From Mycoemilia scoparia (Eukaryota; Kickxellomycota; Kickxellomycetes; Kickxellales; Kickxellaceae): a stretch of DNA of 64,000 nucleotides. Under the pieces are notes generated by a model. The model had not been told where the DNA came from and ran no database searches. It saw only the letters and a list, made by a program, of their open reading frames with translations. The position numbers were made by a program, and so were the translations under genes. The DNA lies in the NCBI GenBank assembly GCA_027575805.1, contig JANBPU010000013.1, positions 62,001-126,000 on the forward strand, written 5' to 3'. Below are positions 1 to 12,265 of this stretch, piece after piece; positions within the stretch are counted from its first letter, which is position 1; the number at the start of each line of letters is the position of its first letter.

Positions 1-2122
1 GGCATCGCAAATAAATACAAGCAACAGTTCATACTGGCTACATTTCCTGCGATGGTGGCCCACTAAATTTCAAGGATCAGATGATACATCTGAGGAGTCG
101 TTATTTAAAACAAGCAGTGTATCAGATACACATAGCGGCAACCGCAAATACGAAGAGTTGCTGAGCCATCATAGATCTACAGCATGGGCTCACTTGTCTT
201 GTTTGAAAGTAATAAACGAATTGCGAGATGGTCGGCATCGAGAGCTAGTTTATACCGATAAAACCCCAAGCTGGAAGTCCGACTATCTGAAGCTATGCAA
301 ATCTTTGGTGCTAAAAGGGTACCACACGCATAACCCGGCTCTGGCTCTAAATGCATATATTGGAGCTGTTGCCGTAAAAGGACTGATCTCAAGAAATATA
401 CGGTTGAAATTGTGGCAGAGGTTTGCTTCGGATCACGAGTTACTAAAACGATCTGTTTATTCTGCAATGACCTTTTATGATACTCTTTACCAGAATTTCT
501 CGAAAAGCACGCATCTTGGAGAGCCGAAAAATAGAATCGCTCGGTTGGGATTAGAGTTTAAGAAATCTCATCAAAACGGTCTCATTGCTATTCTTTTGTC
601 CTCTAATCATTTGGCCAGCATAAATGGCTCGGCCACCGCCATCGCTAAGATTATTTCTGAAAATAGCCCTGTAGCAACCAGACAAACAAAGCAAAATTAC
701 AATAATCAACATAGCGAGATAGGCCCCATAGAAAACAAAATCTTTGCCCATCCAGACAATTCCAAGGTTATTTTCGAATCGATCTTGGCGCTGATTCGAA
801 GTGGTAATATAAAAAGCGCGAAAGGTTTAGCTACTGGCAGCTACATCCTTTTTGGCAAGGATGTAAAAGTATTCAACCTTTTCCTAAGACAATATGCAGA
901 ATCTAACGATATAGTAGCTATCCGCAACCTCATGACAGAAATGTCGGCGCTTAAAATCCCTCCAGATATTTATACTTGGAACACCATCTTATCCTTTTAC
1001 TGGAAAAACAAAAGACCGCTGTCAGCCAAGACCCTCTTCGCATTAATCATTCACTACTCAGAGATTGATACCCAAAAATCAAACAATCATACTCAACCAT
1101 CTTTTTCCATACTGGCCACAGATTCGCTTTTGGACCATTGGCGCAAGATGCTTGGTGCCAGAAACATTGATAAATATATCGAAAATCTTTTAAATGAATG
1201 GATTAATGATCAAGATGTTAGGCATTTATGGACACCAAATCGTGCCACTATCGCAATCATGCTTAAAGGGTTAGCGGACAAAAACACCAAGGACGAGATT
1301 ATACACCTCACGAAGGTACTCCGAGAGAGGGATACACTAAAAACAAAAATACTGACTGGTCGCCATGAACGCCTTCTCATTAATAGACTATCGTTCCATG
1401 ATACTAACGGGGATTCCCCCTCTACACCCATTTCTAGAAACCTCATGAACCAAGCCTCTCAGCTATATGGACCATTGCATGATTTGTTAAAAACATCACA
1501 GAACCACCATGTAGCCAAAAAGGACATGATTGATAGACGTTCTGAATGGCATACTGCGCTCCGAAACCTCATCAAAAACCACTCTACACATAAGGAAGGA
1601 ATTGATGATCAGACACACGACATTTTAGCGATAATACACACCGCACTGGATGCTATGAGATGCGAGGGTACTTGGCCGACTCATGCAACCTACGTCCTAC
1701 TGCTGAATAATCTTATCAACATAGATGACTACACTTCGGCATTTGCATTGGTTGAGACTATGATTGCTACAGACAAGCTGTTACTGGACAATTGGACAAT
1801 CACGGCTATTATTAAAGGCTTATCACAGCAGGGCCCCCTTGCTCTTGAGCTACTTGGAAACGTGGCCTCTCAGAATGCTCTCGATTCTACCATTACACCA
1901 AGTCACCAGATGCTCCTAGCCACACTAAAAACCAATGCATTGCAAAATAGCCTCAAAAAAGTATGTAATACTGTTGAGATCCTTGCTGAAAAATTTGGAA
2001 TCTATCCCAATGATGAGAGCTATAGACTAATTATTGATGCATCTCTCGCCTCAAACCAAAAAGCCCTAGTTGAAAAAATGCTCTGGAACCTTGAAAAACA
2101 AAGGCTTGGATTATTAGTATAG
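1..2122 (+). CDS. Pentatricopeptide-repeat protein, 5' end outside window
   Basis: The reading frame is open from base 2 to the TAG at 2120-2122 (about 706 codons) with no ATG near its beginning, so the start and N-terminus lie to the left of the window. The protein shows degenerate PPR helices, for example around PDIYTWNTILSFYWKN (about nt 960-1010) and THATYVLLLNNLI (about nt 1680-1715). These 35-residue helix pairs bind RNA, and in fungi such proteins mostly act on mitochondrial transcripts; a mitochondrial role is inferred, since the presequence is not visible. It is intronless in the part seen and AT-rich in codon use. It converges on the TPP II gene, leaving about 340 bp between the stop codons. 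I cannot assign it to a named PPR orthologue. Confidence 0.75.
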   Translation, partial: ASQINTSNSSYWLHFLRWWPTKFQGSDDTSEESLFKTSSVSDTHSGNRKYEELLSHHRSTAWAHLSCLKVINELRDGRHRELVYTDKTPSWKSDYLKLCKSLVLKGYHTHNPALALNAYIGAVAVKGLISRNIRLKLWQRFASDHELLKRSVYSAMTFYDTLYQNFSKSTHLGEPKNRIARLGLEFKKSHQNGLIAILLSSNHLASINGSATAIAKIISENSPVATRQTKQNYNNQHSEIGPIENKIFAHPDNSKVIFESILALIRSGNIKSAKGLATGSYILFGKDVKVFNLFLRQYAESNDIVAIRNLMTEMSALKIPPDIYTWNTILSFYWKNKRPLSAKTLFALIIHYSEIDTQKSNNHTQPSFSILATDSLLDHWRKMLGARNIDKYIENLLNEWINDQDVRHLWTPNRATIAIMLKGLADKNTKDEIIHLTKVLRERDTLKTKILTGRHERLLINRLSFHDTNGDSPSTPISRNLMNQASQLYGPLHDLLKTSQNHHVAKKDMIDRRSEWHTALRNLIKNHSTHKEGIDDQTHDILAIIHTALDAMRCEGTWPTHATYVLLLNNLINIDDYTSAFALVETMIATDKLLLDNWTITAIIKGLSQQGPLALELLGNVASQNALDSTITPSHQMLLATLKTNALQNSLKKVCNTVEILAEKFGIYPNDESYRLIIDASLASNQKALVEKMLWNLEKQRLGLLV

Positions 2123-2462
2123 ATTATATATAGACCAGAATCCCAGAATTTATTTTGCTTTGCCTAAAGACTTTCGTAGACTCTTTGCTTATAATTTTCA
2201 ATGTATAATAATATTACACACAGCTACTGCAACATTAAACCCAAGAAGTATGTTGGAATCTTGATGTTTGTCTAACTTTAAAAAACACGTCTATAGAAAC
2301 GGGTGCCTTGATGCTGAAAAATTTATCAAATTAAACCTTAAAACAAACTCTCGAAAAAAGTTGGTGATATAATTCAAACTTGCTTTTAACATTAAATAAA
2401 ATAATTTCGATTCACAATAATGAACTGTACGCTTTCAAACACGAAGAATACGAAAAAACCAA
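2123..2462. other. Convergent intergenic spacer
   Basis: AT-rich spacer between two facing 3' ends. I see no gene and no repeat, only likely 3' UTR and poly(A) sequence. Confidence 0.6.
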
Positions 2463-5400
2463 TCAGAATTGTCTAAAAGAAGATGGACGCTCAAAGATCT
2501 TTGTCTCGTTGAAATAATCAACCCAACATTTCCAATCTAAGGCCTTCAACAAATCGACGCGCTTGTCCCAGACATCGTTGTAGCGAGATTTGTTGGAATT
2601 ATTTAGGGGCCTCGATGCTAACCACTTGTTGAGTTGAAGCAGAGCGCTGCCATTCTGGCCCTTTAGCTGTGACAATGCTGATTCAATATAGTGAATTGGG
2701 AGGTCGCCTGAATTGGCTCCCAGAGATACCTTGAGCTTAGCAAGTGTTTCCTCCAATAGGTCTATATTCGATTTAGATGAACTTGCAATGCTTGAGGTTG
2801 CATCTTTGCCACTATTAGCAAGCAATACGAGTGCACGGCACTTGTGAACAAGGGCAGTGTTAATTATACTCTGTCTCTCCTCAAGCTTCTTAATCTCCTC
2901 CTTAACTTGAGGTGTTTGTGATTTCAGACCAAGTTCTTTGATTTTGGTAGGAATGTGTGTATCCGCTTTGCTTGCTGACTCAATTGCCTTTTCTGCAAGC
3001 TTGATAAGCTCAGGAGCAACTTCTACATTCAGTATACCATTGTTAGGCTTAGCCTCATTTCCATCACTCGACGCCAAAGGATCTACTTGAGTATTTTTAT
3101 CAAGCACGGCCATTTGCTGTTTGAGGAATCGAAGGTAGGACTCGCTATCTTTCTTTAGAGACTTATTAAGCTGGTCAATTATGGACTTTTGAACCTTTTC
3201 GTCTTTGATCTTGGTGATTGTATCTATCTTTAGATCATTGACTTTGTTTTCAAGCTCCTGAAGTTCGTCCTTCGACTCTGTTGAGCTGGAAGAATCCTCT
3301 GGCAGTTTCTTTAGATCGCCACTGGACGAAGCAACTGATGATACAGTAGCCTCCTTCTCATTAGTAGCACCAATGCCACCACCATTAGCAGGGGCGAGCC
3401 AGTACAAAGTAAAGTTGTTTGGATCCCTATATCTATTATCTAAAACAGATACGTTGCCAATATACAAATCACCTGCCTTTATGTCCTTGGGCAGTGGGTT
3501 CTGAAGTAAACTGCTGACAAACACGGGTACAATGGCTCCCTTTTCGATGGAAAAATCACTTTTTGCCCCCGAGTTTGTGAAAACCCTATTAAAGGAAGGC
3601 CTGATTGGTAGAACAAGAGGCTTATCAAGATCCGTGTCCACAAACAAGGGTGAAGAACGAAGCTTTTCCAATTCTGTCATGGAACTATGACGAACTTGGA
3701 CATGGACCGTATAGTCTCCCTTCTTTGGCAAGATAATCTGTTTGGGATAGATGGTTTGTGCAGCAATGATCTTTTTATTGGCATCATATACTTGGATCAT
3801 TTTGCCTTCGAACCAAGAGTCGTAGAGATAGTTGTCACAGGGTGAGAATATTAGTGTTACCTTGGCCCCTGGGTTTGTGGCGGTGATTTGGTAGGTAAGG
3901 ACTAGCTCATAAAGGCGAGTTCCATTGGGAATGACATCTCTCTCGTTCAAAGGGCTAGTCTCGACCTTCTTGGGGAATACGTGGTGTCTATTTGTTGTCA
4001 GCTTGGCGCTAATAGATGCCCGAGGTATGCGTCTAATAAGAGACTGCAAATCAAGTCTGGATGATGCGGAATGTCCATCGATAAAAATTGGTGATTCGCC
4101 ATTGTTGCTCTTTGAAGCTGACAGAACTGACACTCCATCAAATACAACCTTCACCTCCAGAGTGTGGTTGCCAACTTCACTCCAGAACTGAGCAACTGCA
4201 AGATCAAGAGGCATACCACCAGTGACTTTAATAATAAAATTCTTTACTTCTACCAATCCTTCTCCAGACCCACTGCTGCCAGAGGAAAAGCCAGTGCGGT
4301 ATCTAAAGCTAGAGTAGTTGTGACGTCTCTGGGGATGGATCTGATTTCCAAAAATGTAAAATGCAGCAGGAGTTGATTCTTGACTGTTATAGTTGGTAAT
4401 CTTTATGTGTGCAATCGTTGCACTCTCAGGCACCTGTATAAATTTGCGGAATATCTTTCCTGGGTAAAAGTCGCTGTTATAAGTCACCGCACAACTGGAG
4501 CCAGGAACTTCTGGCTTTAGCACTGTCACAGGTATAGTGAAAAGAGGGCCCCTATCTGGATTAGATGAATCGAATCCTCTTATTTCTCCGTAATGCAAAC
4601 TACCAACCTCGAGATCTTTGGGGTTTACTTGCATGTTGAAAGTCTTTGCTTTTGCGTTCAGATGGAAGAAATCGGGAGCTTTTATCCAAGACTGGGTTGT
4701 TACTATAACTATCCGCTTATCGAAGCTAAGCTCGGAAAGGTGTTGGCTCTGGCCATTGGTTCCATTCACATCTACATCATAGTCAGCATCAGGATCCATT
4801 AAAAACTTGGGAGTAATTGTAACTGTACGAGTCTGCGTAAATGAACACTCTTCAAGACTCCTCATATATACACCTCCAACTTGAGATATTCCGCCCTCGG
4901 TAATACTGATTTTGTATGCAACGTCCTGGTCATTGATGGCGGTGGCTAGGCTCTTTTCAGGCCCACTTTCAACTGGAACGCCGTATTTGTTCAGGTACGA
5001 CCAAGCATTATCGACCTGGACGAACCCAACATTGATTGGGTCACCAATGGGCTTGGAAGTATTGGTTATGGCTGAACGAATACTATAAGGGCTATATTGC
5101 AAACCCTTGGCCTTCATACCAGAGATCAGCAGGGCAAGACATCCGCAGAGATTTGGTGAGGACATTGAAGTACCATTGATCCTAATATACTTTTGCTTGG
5201 TGTATCTTGGATACGATGTGATTGCACTACCCGGAGCATAGATGTCTACACCGCGATAGCCTACTGGCGATGGTCCGCGAGAGGACCAGGTAAACATTGT
5301 TTCTGGTACGGGCTCCATGAGGGCATACTCCGCCTCCATCTGCGCATGGCCAACATAGGCTCCAACTCCGATCACATCTTCAGTGGTACCTCCAGGAGCT

Positions 5401-7114
5401 CCAACAGTACTGAACGCAGGGCCTTCGTTTCCAGCACTTGAGACAAATATGCAACGATGAGTGCGAATTACATATTTTTTAAGCAAACTAACCCAAAAGC
5501 CATGGTTTGGTGTTGCTGCTGATTCACCGAAGCTCATGTTGGCCAAATCAGCCTTGTGCTTGATAATGGCATTTGAAGCGCGAGTAAGAGCAGGGCCAGT
5601 TTCCAGAGAGCTCACCCTGTTGTCGCCAATCTTCAAAGAAATAAGCTGAGCACCCGGCGCCACGCCATTCATGGCGCTATCATTAGGATCATGTGCACCA
5701 ATAATTCCAGCAACATGGGTAGAATGAGAACCAACAACCGTGACGATGCTAGAATAGACAACAAACAAAATATCTTGCTATATGTCAGACTGCGGCTTTA
5801 TCTTGAATGACTAGCAGAGTATAAAAGCCTACCTTAAAACGTCTCCATCATCGTAGAAGTTTACAGAATAGTAAAACTCGAATCTTTTTAGCAGATGAGT
5901 GACCTGATGCTCCTTTGAATAGTCAGTCATCAGAGGGAGATCTCTAAGGTCTCCATCAGTTGTTGTATCCACAACAGCTCTCCAGTTCTCACCATCATGG
6001 AAGGAAATGCAGTCCAGAACTGGCCCACGATCGACATACTCTTTGACAAGTTCATTTAGGGACTTTTTGCGTGCAATAATATCATCACGCTTGGCCTGAT
6101 CCGCTTCGCTCAGGTCCGATTCCTTAGGATGTTCTTCATTAAACTTTGCTAGCTCGCGTTCTACATTATCCAAAATCGCTTGGTGCTTTTTCATAAAACT
6201 TTTTCTCCTTTCCTATTAATGTGGAAGGGATTAAATTGGGAAAAGGTTGGTAAGCCTCGCCATAAGCAAGCATTTATAAAGAGTTGCATGAGAGGACAGG
6301 TGTGTATAATACACATACCGAAACAAGAGTAGGCCTTATCCCATCAGATGGTAACAAATCGTAAAGAAACTTCATCCCAAGACGGAATTCGGAACTTGGA
6401 TTCTTCCAGTCCTTGCTGAGAGTTAAAGTACGTCCCGAAAGACCAGTAACGGTAATTGTTCCATTGTCAGCCACCGCGGCCGTTTTGGGCTTTGACATGG
6501 ACACATCGCCTATAAATACCATCGCAATGTCAGCCAGCATGAATGAATGTCATTATTCATGGAGGAGGCACATGATTGAAAAAAAGACTCTTGACTGAAT
6601 GAGCCAATAATCTATGCAAGCCGAAGGAAGCGGTTGTTCTTAACAATGGAAAGTATATTGGAATATACTGCAGAATGCATCAAGTTTCATCTCGGCCAGA
6701 TGTTGTTATTGTGGTGTATGAGAATAAGTACTATATATTACCTGCGCCTGTACAGTCTATCATGTCAATGATCTTTGGCTTCCCATCGGTCGTGACCTAT
6801 AAGTATCATTGTACCCAGATTTCAAATAAAGAACAGCGCCATGACTATTGTAGAGGACAAAAGGGAATGGCACCTCATAGTGCATGTTTGTATACAAGAG
6901 CGATGCCAGACACACTCGACCTGGGACATAGCAAAATACTTGCCTGTAGGTTCTCGGCCATGGGGTCGATACCAGTATCAAGCACGGCGACGACAGTGTT
7001 GCGGCCATCGTATTCGGGATATTTCTTGATAAAGGCGCTGGCCTGAGTGTCTTCGGTTGGCATAAGACCGTTTACTGGGAAAGGGGTAAGTGGGTTTCCA
7101 TCAAGTATTGCCAT
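2463..7114 (-). CDS. TPP2: Tripeptidyl-peptidase II (subtilisin-like, giant cytosolic exopeptidase)
   Basis: Removes tripeptides from the N-terminus of peptides downstream of the proteasome. The five-exon model is 7114-6944, 6796-6742, 6509-6319, 6212-5833 and 5748-2463, with phases that all join, giving 1360 residues (human 1249). Start ATG 7114-7112 is followed by MAILDGNPL; an upstream in-frame TTG was ignored. Visible motifs: PEYDGR and VLDTGIDP (Asp46), SHSTHVAG (His274), SSAGNEGP (Asn373), NGTSMSSPN (Ser460), and DGEIVGLSGR-like and GEIRGFD segments typical of TPP II beyond the subtilase core. The residue after the catalytic His is Ser where the family normally has Gly. The first intron (6797-6943) begins with GC (CAG|GCAAGT), and the flanking codons read LQ/VTTDGKPK exactly as in homologues. 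Residues after about 900 form a charged coiled region. The family assignment is very secure; exon ends are from sequence only. Confidence 0.95.
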
Positions 7115-9060
7115 GATGTATGAAGTGGTGGTAGCAATATCTAGCAAGGTAACAAAAAGGAAACAGCAAAGCGACTATACAATATAGGAAGGGTAAGAAA
7201 AGCAATCAATCCTCCAGCAAGTTGGAAACAAGCAACTGCTTTTAAAGCCGATGGACCAATAACCAATATCTTGCAAGGGAGTCAAAATGATGACGCGGCG
7301 AGAGAATTGACACTAAAAACATATACAAACAAATAGGCCATTATCACGTCAGTAACCCTGCAAAGGCCAAGTCATAGTAACTTGCTGAGCAAAGCAGCCG
7401 TTTTTAGCTATAAGCTGATGCTAACACAATTGGTATGCAGACCCTGTCAGATGATAAAGCCAAGCATTCAAGTATATCACTTGCAAGCCGCTGTTTATTT
7501 TTAGGGCGGTTTTGCTAAGGCTCTGGCTAAAGATGATCTGTCGTGTTCCAGCGTGAGGAGCCGCGGGTCAGCGGCCTGCTACTCTCGCAGCACCTCTGCC
7601 CCTGCTCTATTTAGATAGGTAGACATGTTTGACAATAAGCCCCCACTCAATAGGCATCTAGGAGAGAGAGCTCCACACAGTGAAATTCCCGAACTCTGTT
7701 TAGGGCGTAGAGTCAAATTGGCTCGTGATTAGACACACACACACTCCCTCTCCCAGACTGCCAATGAACCCTCACTATGGGGCCTGGCCGAGTATGAATC
7801 GCTATAGTGACTTCACAAGAGCCATTATTTGGCCACTGAAGAATAGAACCTTAGTAATTCTTTTTACACAGTGCCTTTTATATGGAGCATGCCCCGTTTT
7901 GGAAAGCCCATTCAAAGAAAAGAGCCGCAATTGAAGCAATACACGCTCGCACGACATCCACCAATTTCTTTGCAGCAAACAGGCCCATTGTGTGCTAATC
8001 ACTTCTACCAAAACTTGTCCATGGGTCCTGGATTTAGGTTTCCTGCTTCAAGCTGATCAATAGACGATACCCTTGGATCTGCGCACTCCGCACCAGTATA
8101 AATACATTTGGCAGGCTCTTTATCATGGGGAACAATCCTGCGCCCTCATACATTATTGAAGGTTTGGCCCATAAATCATACATTTTGGGGGGAGGGAGTA
8201 TTGGAGATATTATTACGGTGCACTTCCCCAGAGAAGAGATTCTGCTATATGAGTGATTATTTTTGAAGGGCTAAGTTTTACTAGTAGGCCTGTTTCCACT
8301 TGCATACTATTGGCCAAGCCTACATTATCATTAATAGTATTAATTTAGCCCTTCAAAAATATCCTCCCCCCCCCCATATACGTTTGCTTTCAACAAAGCA
8401 TTATTGTGGGCATAGTAATCGTTAACCCATACTCCCCCTCTTCTCTGGAATTATTGAGTGCATGAGACATGCCCGCCCCAGGCCATTGACTCGGCAGGTT
8501 TCTAGCCAGACCTGCAAGTGAATGCTTGTTCATTTTGGCTATGTAGCAAGAACAAGATCTTGCCCAAGTTACACCATTGAGAGCCACCCACCACAAGGAT
8601 TGTGGGTGCTGTCCTTAATTTGTGTTACTTTGTCAACAGGTTCCAGCACAATTGCGTGGAAGCAGGCAGGACATGCATTGTAAGCTATCATGCGCCTACA
8701 CTCATGTTGTTATTTCCATCATGATTTAAAAGAGGCTCTGTTGTACCCAAAAGAAGGGGATCTCACAAAATCTCACACAAAAAACTGTTTAACCATAAAA
8801 GCTTAATTAAGGGGCTTTTATTCTACTGAGCTATTAAAGGAAAAACAAAATACACAAGGCTGCCCAACAAGCCCTTGGCCAGTAGACGCATCGGGGCCTC
8901 GCATAGGTGTGCGTGCGTATGTATGTATGTATGTACGAATATACGTGAGATGCCGTGGAAACCAAAAGTACAGAAAGAGATCAATGTGTAAGAGGCTGGG
9001 TTTCGTGGATTTATAGTAAGCTAAGGCCGGCATGGCGTGGTTATCACAACAACCTATAGC
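7115..9060. other. Intergenic region upstream of TPP2 and downstream of AGX1
   Basis: About 1.9 kb between the TPP2 start and the AGX1 stop. It holds one MITE-like element (8250-8376) ending in a run of C, and otherwise no supported gene, tRNA or long repeat. ORFs here are short and use TTG or lack family resemblance. Confidence 0.6.
8250..8376 (+). mobile_element. MITE-like element, copy 1
   Basis: Left end TGAGTGATTATTTTTGAAGG, right end CCTTCAAAAATATCC then a C-run and CCA. TA dinucleotides flank both ends. Internal sequence is diverged from the family but keeps TTTTACTAGTA. Confidence 0.8.
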
Positions 9061-10449
9061 TTACTTTGTCCGAAAGAACTTGTAGCCAGCCTCCTCGAGG
9101 GACTCCTCAACGGCCTTGAGGGTCTTCTCGATATACTGGCGGTTGTTCTCGGTGGCAGAAATACCCATGTGGCCAATACGGAAGTATTTCTTGGCGATTT
9201 CCTTGTGGATACCTCCGGCAGTGACGACGCCGCGAGCAGCGAGGCGGGGAAGGAGATCGGGGAGAGTGACGTTTTCGGGGAGCCAGATGGCGGTCATGGC
9301 GTGAGAAGTGATCTCGGGAGACTGGGCAACGGTCTTGAGGCCCCAGCTCTTGACGGCGGCACGAACCTTCTGGGCGGTCTCGCGATGGCGAGCAAAGTAG
9401 CTCTCCATGCCCATAGCGGTGATCTGCTTGAGGGAGGCGTGGAGAGCAAAGATGGTCTGGACGCAGGGGGTGGCGAAGTAGCTTGGGGTCAAGTTCTCGT
9501 AAGCTTGCATGACTGGGAGCCAGCGGTTCCAGTTGATGTAGTAGGCGGGAACAGGGGTCTTGCGAGTCTTGAGGACACCAAGGGCTTTCTGTGAAGCAAC
9601 GACAACGGAGATACCTGGAGGGCATCCCAAAGCCTTCTGGGAGGCAGTGATGACAACGTCAACGCCCCATTTGTCAAAGTACAAGGTCTCGGCGGCAGTG
9701 GCGCAGACGCCATCAACAGCAACAAGGGTGTTGGGAGAAACGCGCTTGACTACGTTGCAAACGGCCTCAACATCGTCAAGGACACCAGTGGAGGTATCGA
9801 CCTGTGTGACTGTGATGAGTTTGTAGTTCTTGGCCTTGAGGAGCTCCTCGACCTTCTCGGTGGAGGTGCGGGTTCCGATTTCAGGGCGGTGGACAGTGAC
9901 ATTAGCACCGTAGGTGGAAAGGCAGTCGGCCAAGCCGTCACCGAAGTAACCATTGGAAAGAACAAGGACATTCTCGCCAGCCTCAACAAGGTTAGCAGCG
10001 GTCTGGTCCCAGCCGAGGGTGCCGGATCCTGCAATGACAAATGGTTGGCCGGAGGTGGTGACAACAACCTCACGAAGCATCTTGATGGTCTCGCTGAAGA
10101 CCTTAATGAAGCCGGGATCGGTGTGGGCGGTGGCAGGGGTGCCCATGGCGCCGAGAACCTGCTCGTGGAACTCGATGGGGCCAGGGATCATGCAAAGTTT
10201 GTGAGATGAAGCTGAAGACATTGTTTTTGTAGAACTATGAACAAAACGATGTAGGTTTAATCCACTACAAGAAGTAGAAATAAAAGGAATAGAGTGTTGT
10301 GAAGTTGAAGGGGAGTTGTGTGATATCTTTTTCAGAGTGATTGGAAAGGGGGTGGTATTTATCCTTCTTGAAAAAGGTGTCTCCCGAACAACAAAAGGCA
10401 AAAAAGGTCGGTAGAGCGAAGAAAGTGTCCGTGTCATGGTAAAGCGCAT
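9061..10449 (-). CDS. AGX1: Alanine-glyoxylate / serine-pyruvate aminotransferase
   Basis: PLP-dependent class V aminotransferase that transaminates glyoxylate with alanine to make glycine. Fold-type I landmarks include a GPIEF start of the core, GSGTLGWDQ, VDGVCATAAE, the Schiff-base lysine in ITASQKALGCPPG, and HMGISATENN near the end. Stop TAA 9061-9063. Two starts are credible. ATG 10449 gives 462 residues with an N-terminus rich in Arg, Ser and Thr and poor in acid residues (MRFTMTRTLSSLYRPF..., RFVHSST), which looks like a mitochondrial presequence. ATG 10221 (MSSASSHKLCMIPGP) gives 386 residues, the usual family size, with the lysine at 196. The C-terminus FFRTK is not a peroxisomal PTS1. 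Codons are strongly biased to G/C at position three, unlike most neighbours, suggesting high expression. It is intronless. Confidence 0.93.
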   Translation of the reverse strand: MRFTMTRTLSSLYRPFLPFVVRETPFSRRINTTPFPITLKKISHNSPSTSQHSIPFISTSCSGLNLHRFVHSSTKTMSSASSHKLCMIPGPIEFHEQVLGAMGTPATAHTDPGFIKVFSETIKMLREVVVTTSGQPFVIAGSGTLGWDQTAANLVEAGENVLVLSNGYFGDGLADCLSTYGANVTVHRPEIGTRTSTEKVEELLKAKNYKLITVTQVDTSTGVLDDVEAVCNVVKRVSPNTLVAVDGVCATAAETLYFDKWGVDVVITASQKALGCPPGISVVVASQKALGVLKTRKTPVPAYYINWNRWLPVMQAYENLTPSYFATPCVQTIFALHASLKQITAMGMESYFARHRETAQKVRAAVKSWGLKTVAQSPEITSHAMTAIWLPENVTLPDLLPRLAARGVVTAGGIHKEIAKKYFRIGHMGISATENNRQYIEKTLKAVEESLEEAGYKFFRTK

Positions 10450-11413
10450 AGCAGTGATGAAGCCAAGTGAGGAACAACTATGGGGATATTTATGGCGGTA
10501 AAAGCAGTGGGCGGCCAAATCAGTGCCCTGGATCAACTACCAGAATCTTTACGCCGCAGGCTATTCCTATGACTTTTGTATGGCTTTTAAATTCTCCGCA
10601 CCCTGGTTCGCAGGCTATTCTAATGATAGTGGATCAGTTTGTGTGTTTTAGACCAAATAGAATTTATTGATTATTCTGTGTCTCTGACGTACGCAATGGC
10701 CATTGGAGGTAATAACCTAGAGGCAGCCTTATTTGCAACCAGCGACTATGGCTTCGGGCTTTTTGGAAATAATGCAATGCTACTAATATCATGGATGACA
10801 ATTCCACCTATTAGTATCTAAACTACCATTAACGTGGGATGTGTATGTGGTTACAGGAGAACCTGAAGCTGTTAAGCCGATGTGCTAGAAGTTAGCTTAG
10901 GCTCAAGCAAAACCAATTTAAGCCCTTAGAATTATAGCTTTGTAAGCCACAAAAATATCCATTTTATTTTCGGCAAAAGCCGTGGCAAGTAACCATAGCG
11001 GTTTTCTGGTTAATCCTGGCCTAAAAACCCCCTTTTGTAAGTTTATGATTTTCTTCGTTCGAGATACCACCACAGCTTACAAATAGATAGATAACTTTAT
11101 CCACCAATCAGCACACGCCCTGACCTATAAAAATGCTTTTAGAAATGTACTTGGTTGGCACGCAGTTTAGCGGAAGATTTGGGCGCTAGAAAGCATCTCG
11201 CCTGAACTCGGCTATATTACAGCCTGTGTTATAGCCTGGCATGGCGGCAAATTACTACTTAAAGGGGATTATTTTATCAGCGCTCATGACCATCATGTCT
11301 TGTGCACCTTTTGATTGTTGAAAAATGTGACATAACTCGGAAAATCTTAGTTCTGATGATTATGATAACCTTCCTAGCTTTCATCTTTATACTAAGTTAC
11401 TTGGCATACATAG

Positions 11414-11482
11414 TTGGTGGCCAATGATTATAGGGGCAAGCGCAGCCAAATGAGGGACTAACCCTTCAAAAATAATCTCCCA
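11414..11482 (+). mobile_element. MITE-like element, copy 2 (left end missing)
   Basis: Retains the conserved core GGCCAATGATTATAGGGGCA and AGCCAAATG and the right terminus CCCTTCAAAAATAATCTCCC followed by ATA. The left inverted repeat is absent, so this is a truncated copy. Confidence 0.75.
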
Positions 11483-11684
11483 TAGGGGAGTTCGTCTTAA
11501 AGACAGTCCCAAAGCGCCATTTTAGAAGCTGCGGTTATGGTCAGGCTATTTTTTCGAATATTTAGGACAGCTGTGATACTAGACCATCAACAACATAGTT
11601 GATAGGGTACTTTCGGGTAGTTGTCATTGCTATAAAATAGCTCAGAAAGAAGCAGCATATATTCTATTAAATCTGTTTTACACA

Positions 11685-11817
11685 TGGACGATTATTTCTG
11701 AAGAGCCAAAAACAGGCTATACAGCAACGCATACTATCAGTGACAATATAGGCTGGCCAGTACGCATGATTTAACTGGTCAACTATTAAAAACTAGTCCT
11801 TCAAAGATAATGATCCA
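11685..11817 (+). mobile_element. MITE-like element, copy 3 (diverged)
   Basis: Left end TGGACGATTATTTCTGAAG and right end CCTTCAAAGATAATGATCCA followed by TA. The termini pair as imperfect inverted repeats and the interior is diverged. Confidence 0.7.
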
Positions 11818-12053
11818 TAAATGGGTGAAAAAGAATTTGCTATAGATTTCAATAACTACCAAAGCGTCTGTGGTTACTGAGTTGAGAGAGGGAGAGGGAG
11901 GTAATGATAGATACTGCATGCTTTTGCATTCAGATCACCAGCTACTCCTTTTATAACAGCCAATAAGTGCCTGCCTGGTCTGTCACAGCATCCAGTAGTG
12001 GCGTCTTTTAAAATAAAAAGCGAAAATGTGGTCATAAAAGTTTGAGATCATGG

Positions 12054-12186
12054 TTAAAGTTTGCAAAGTCTTTTAAGAAGTGGGTCCCTAGGAGTTGAAT
12101 ATGAGATGGCTTGGAATTGAACCAAAATCTGAGGATCAATGTTTGCCTACCATATATTTGATCCCAAGTGAAATCTCGTCTTATGG
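12054..12186 (+). repeat. R2 dispersed repeat, copy a
   Basis: Aligns by eye with the other R2 copies: GTGGGTCCCTAGGAG, GAGATGGCTTGGAATTG, CAAAATCTGA, CCTACCATATATTTGATCC, CAAGTGAAATCTC. Diverged, intergenic, no intact frame. Confidence 0.7.
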
Positions 12187-12265
12187 ACATAGGCAAAACC
12201 CAAACTAAACTAATGTTAACTATTATCAGCATTAACATTAGCATTAGCATGTTAAAAATACAATT

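Noticed and set aside
9037..9594. 185-codon plus-strand frame
   Set aside because: Antisense shadow of the G/C-biased AGX1 coding sequence; no homology pattern of its own.
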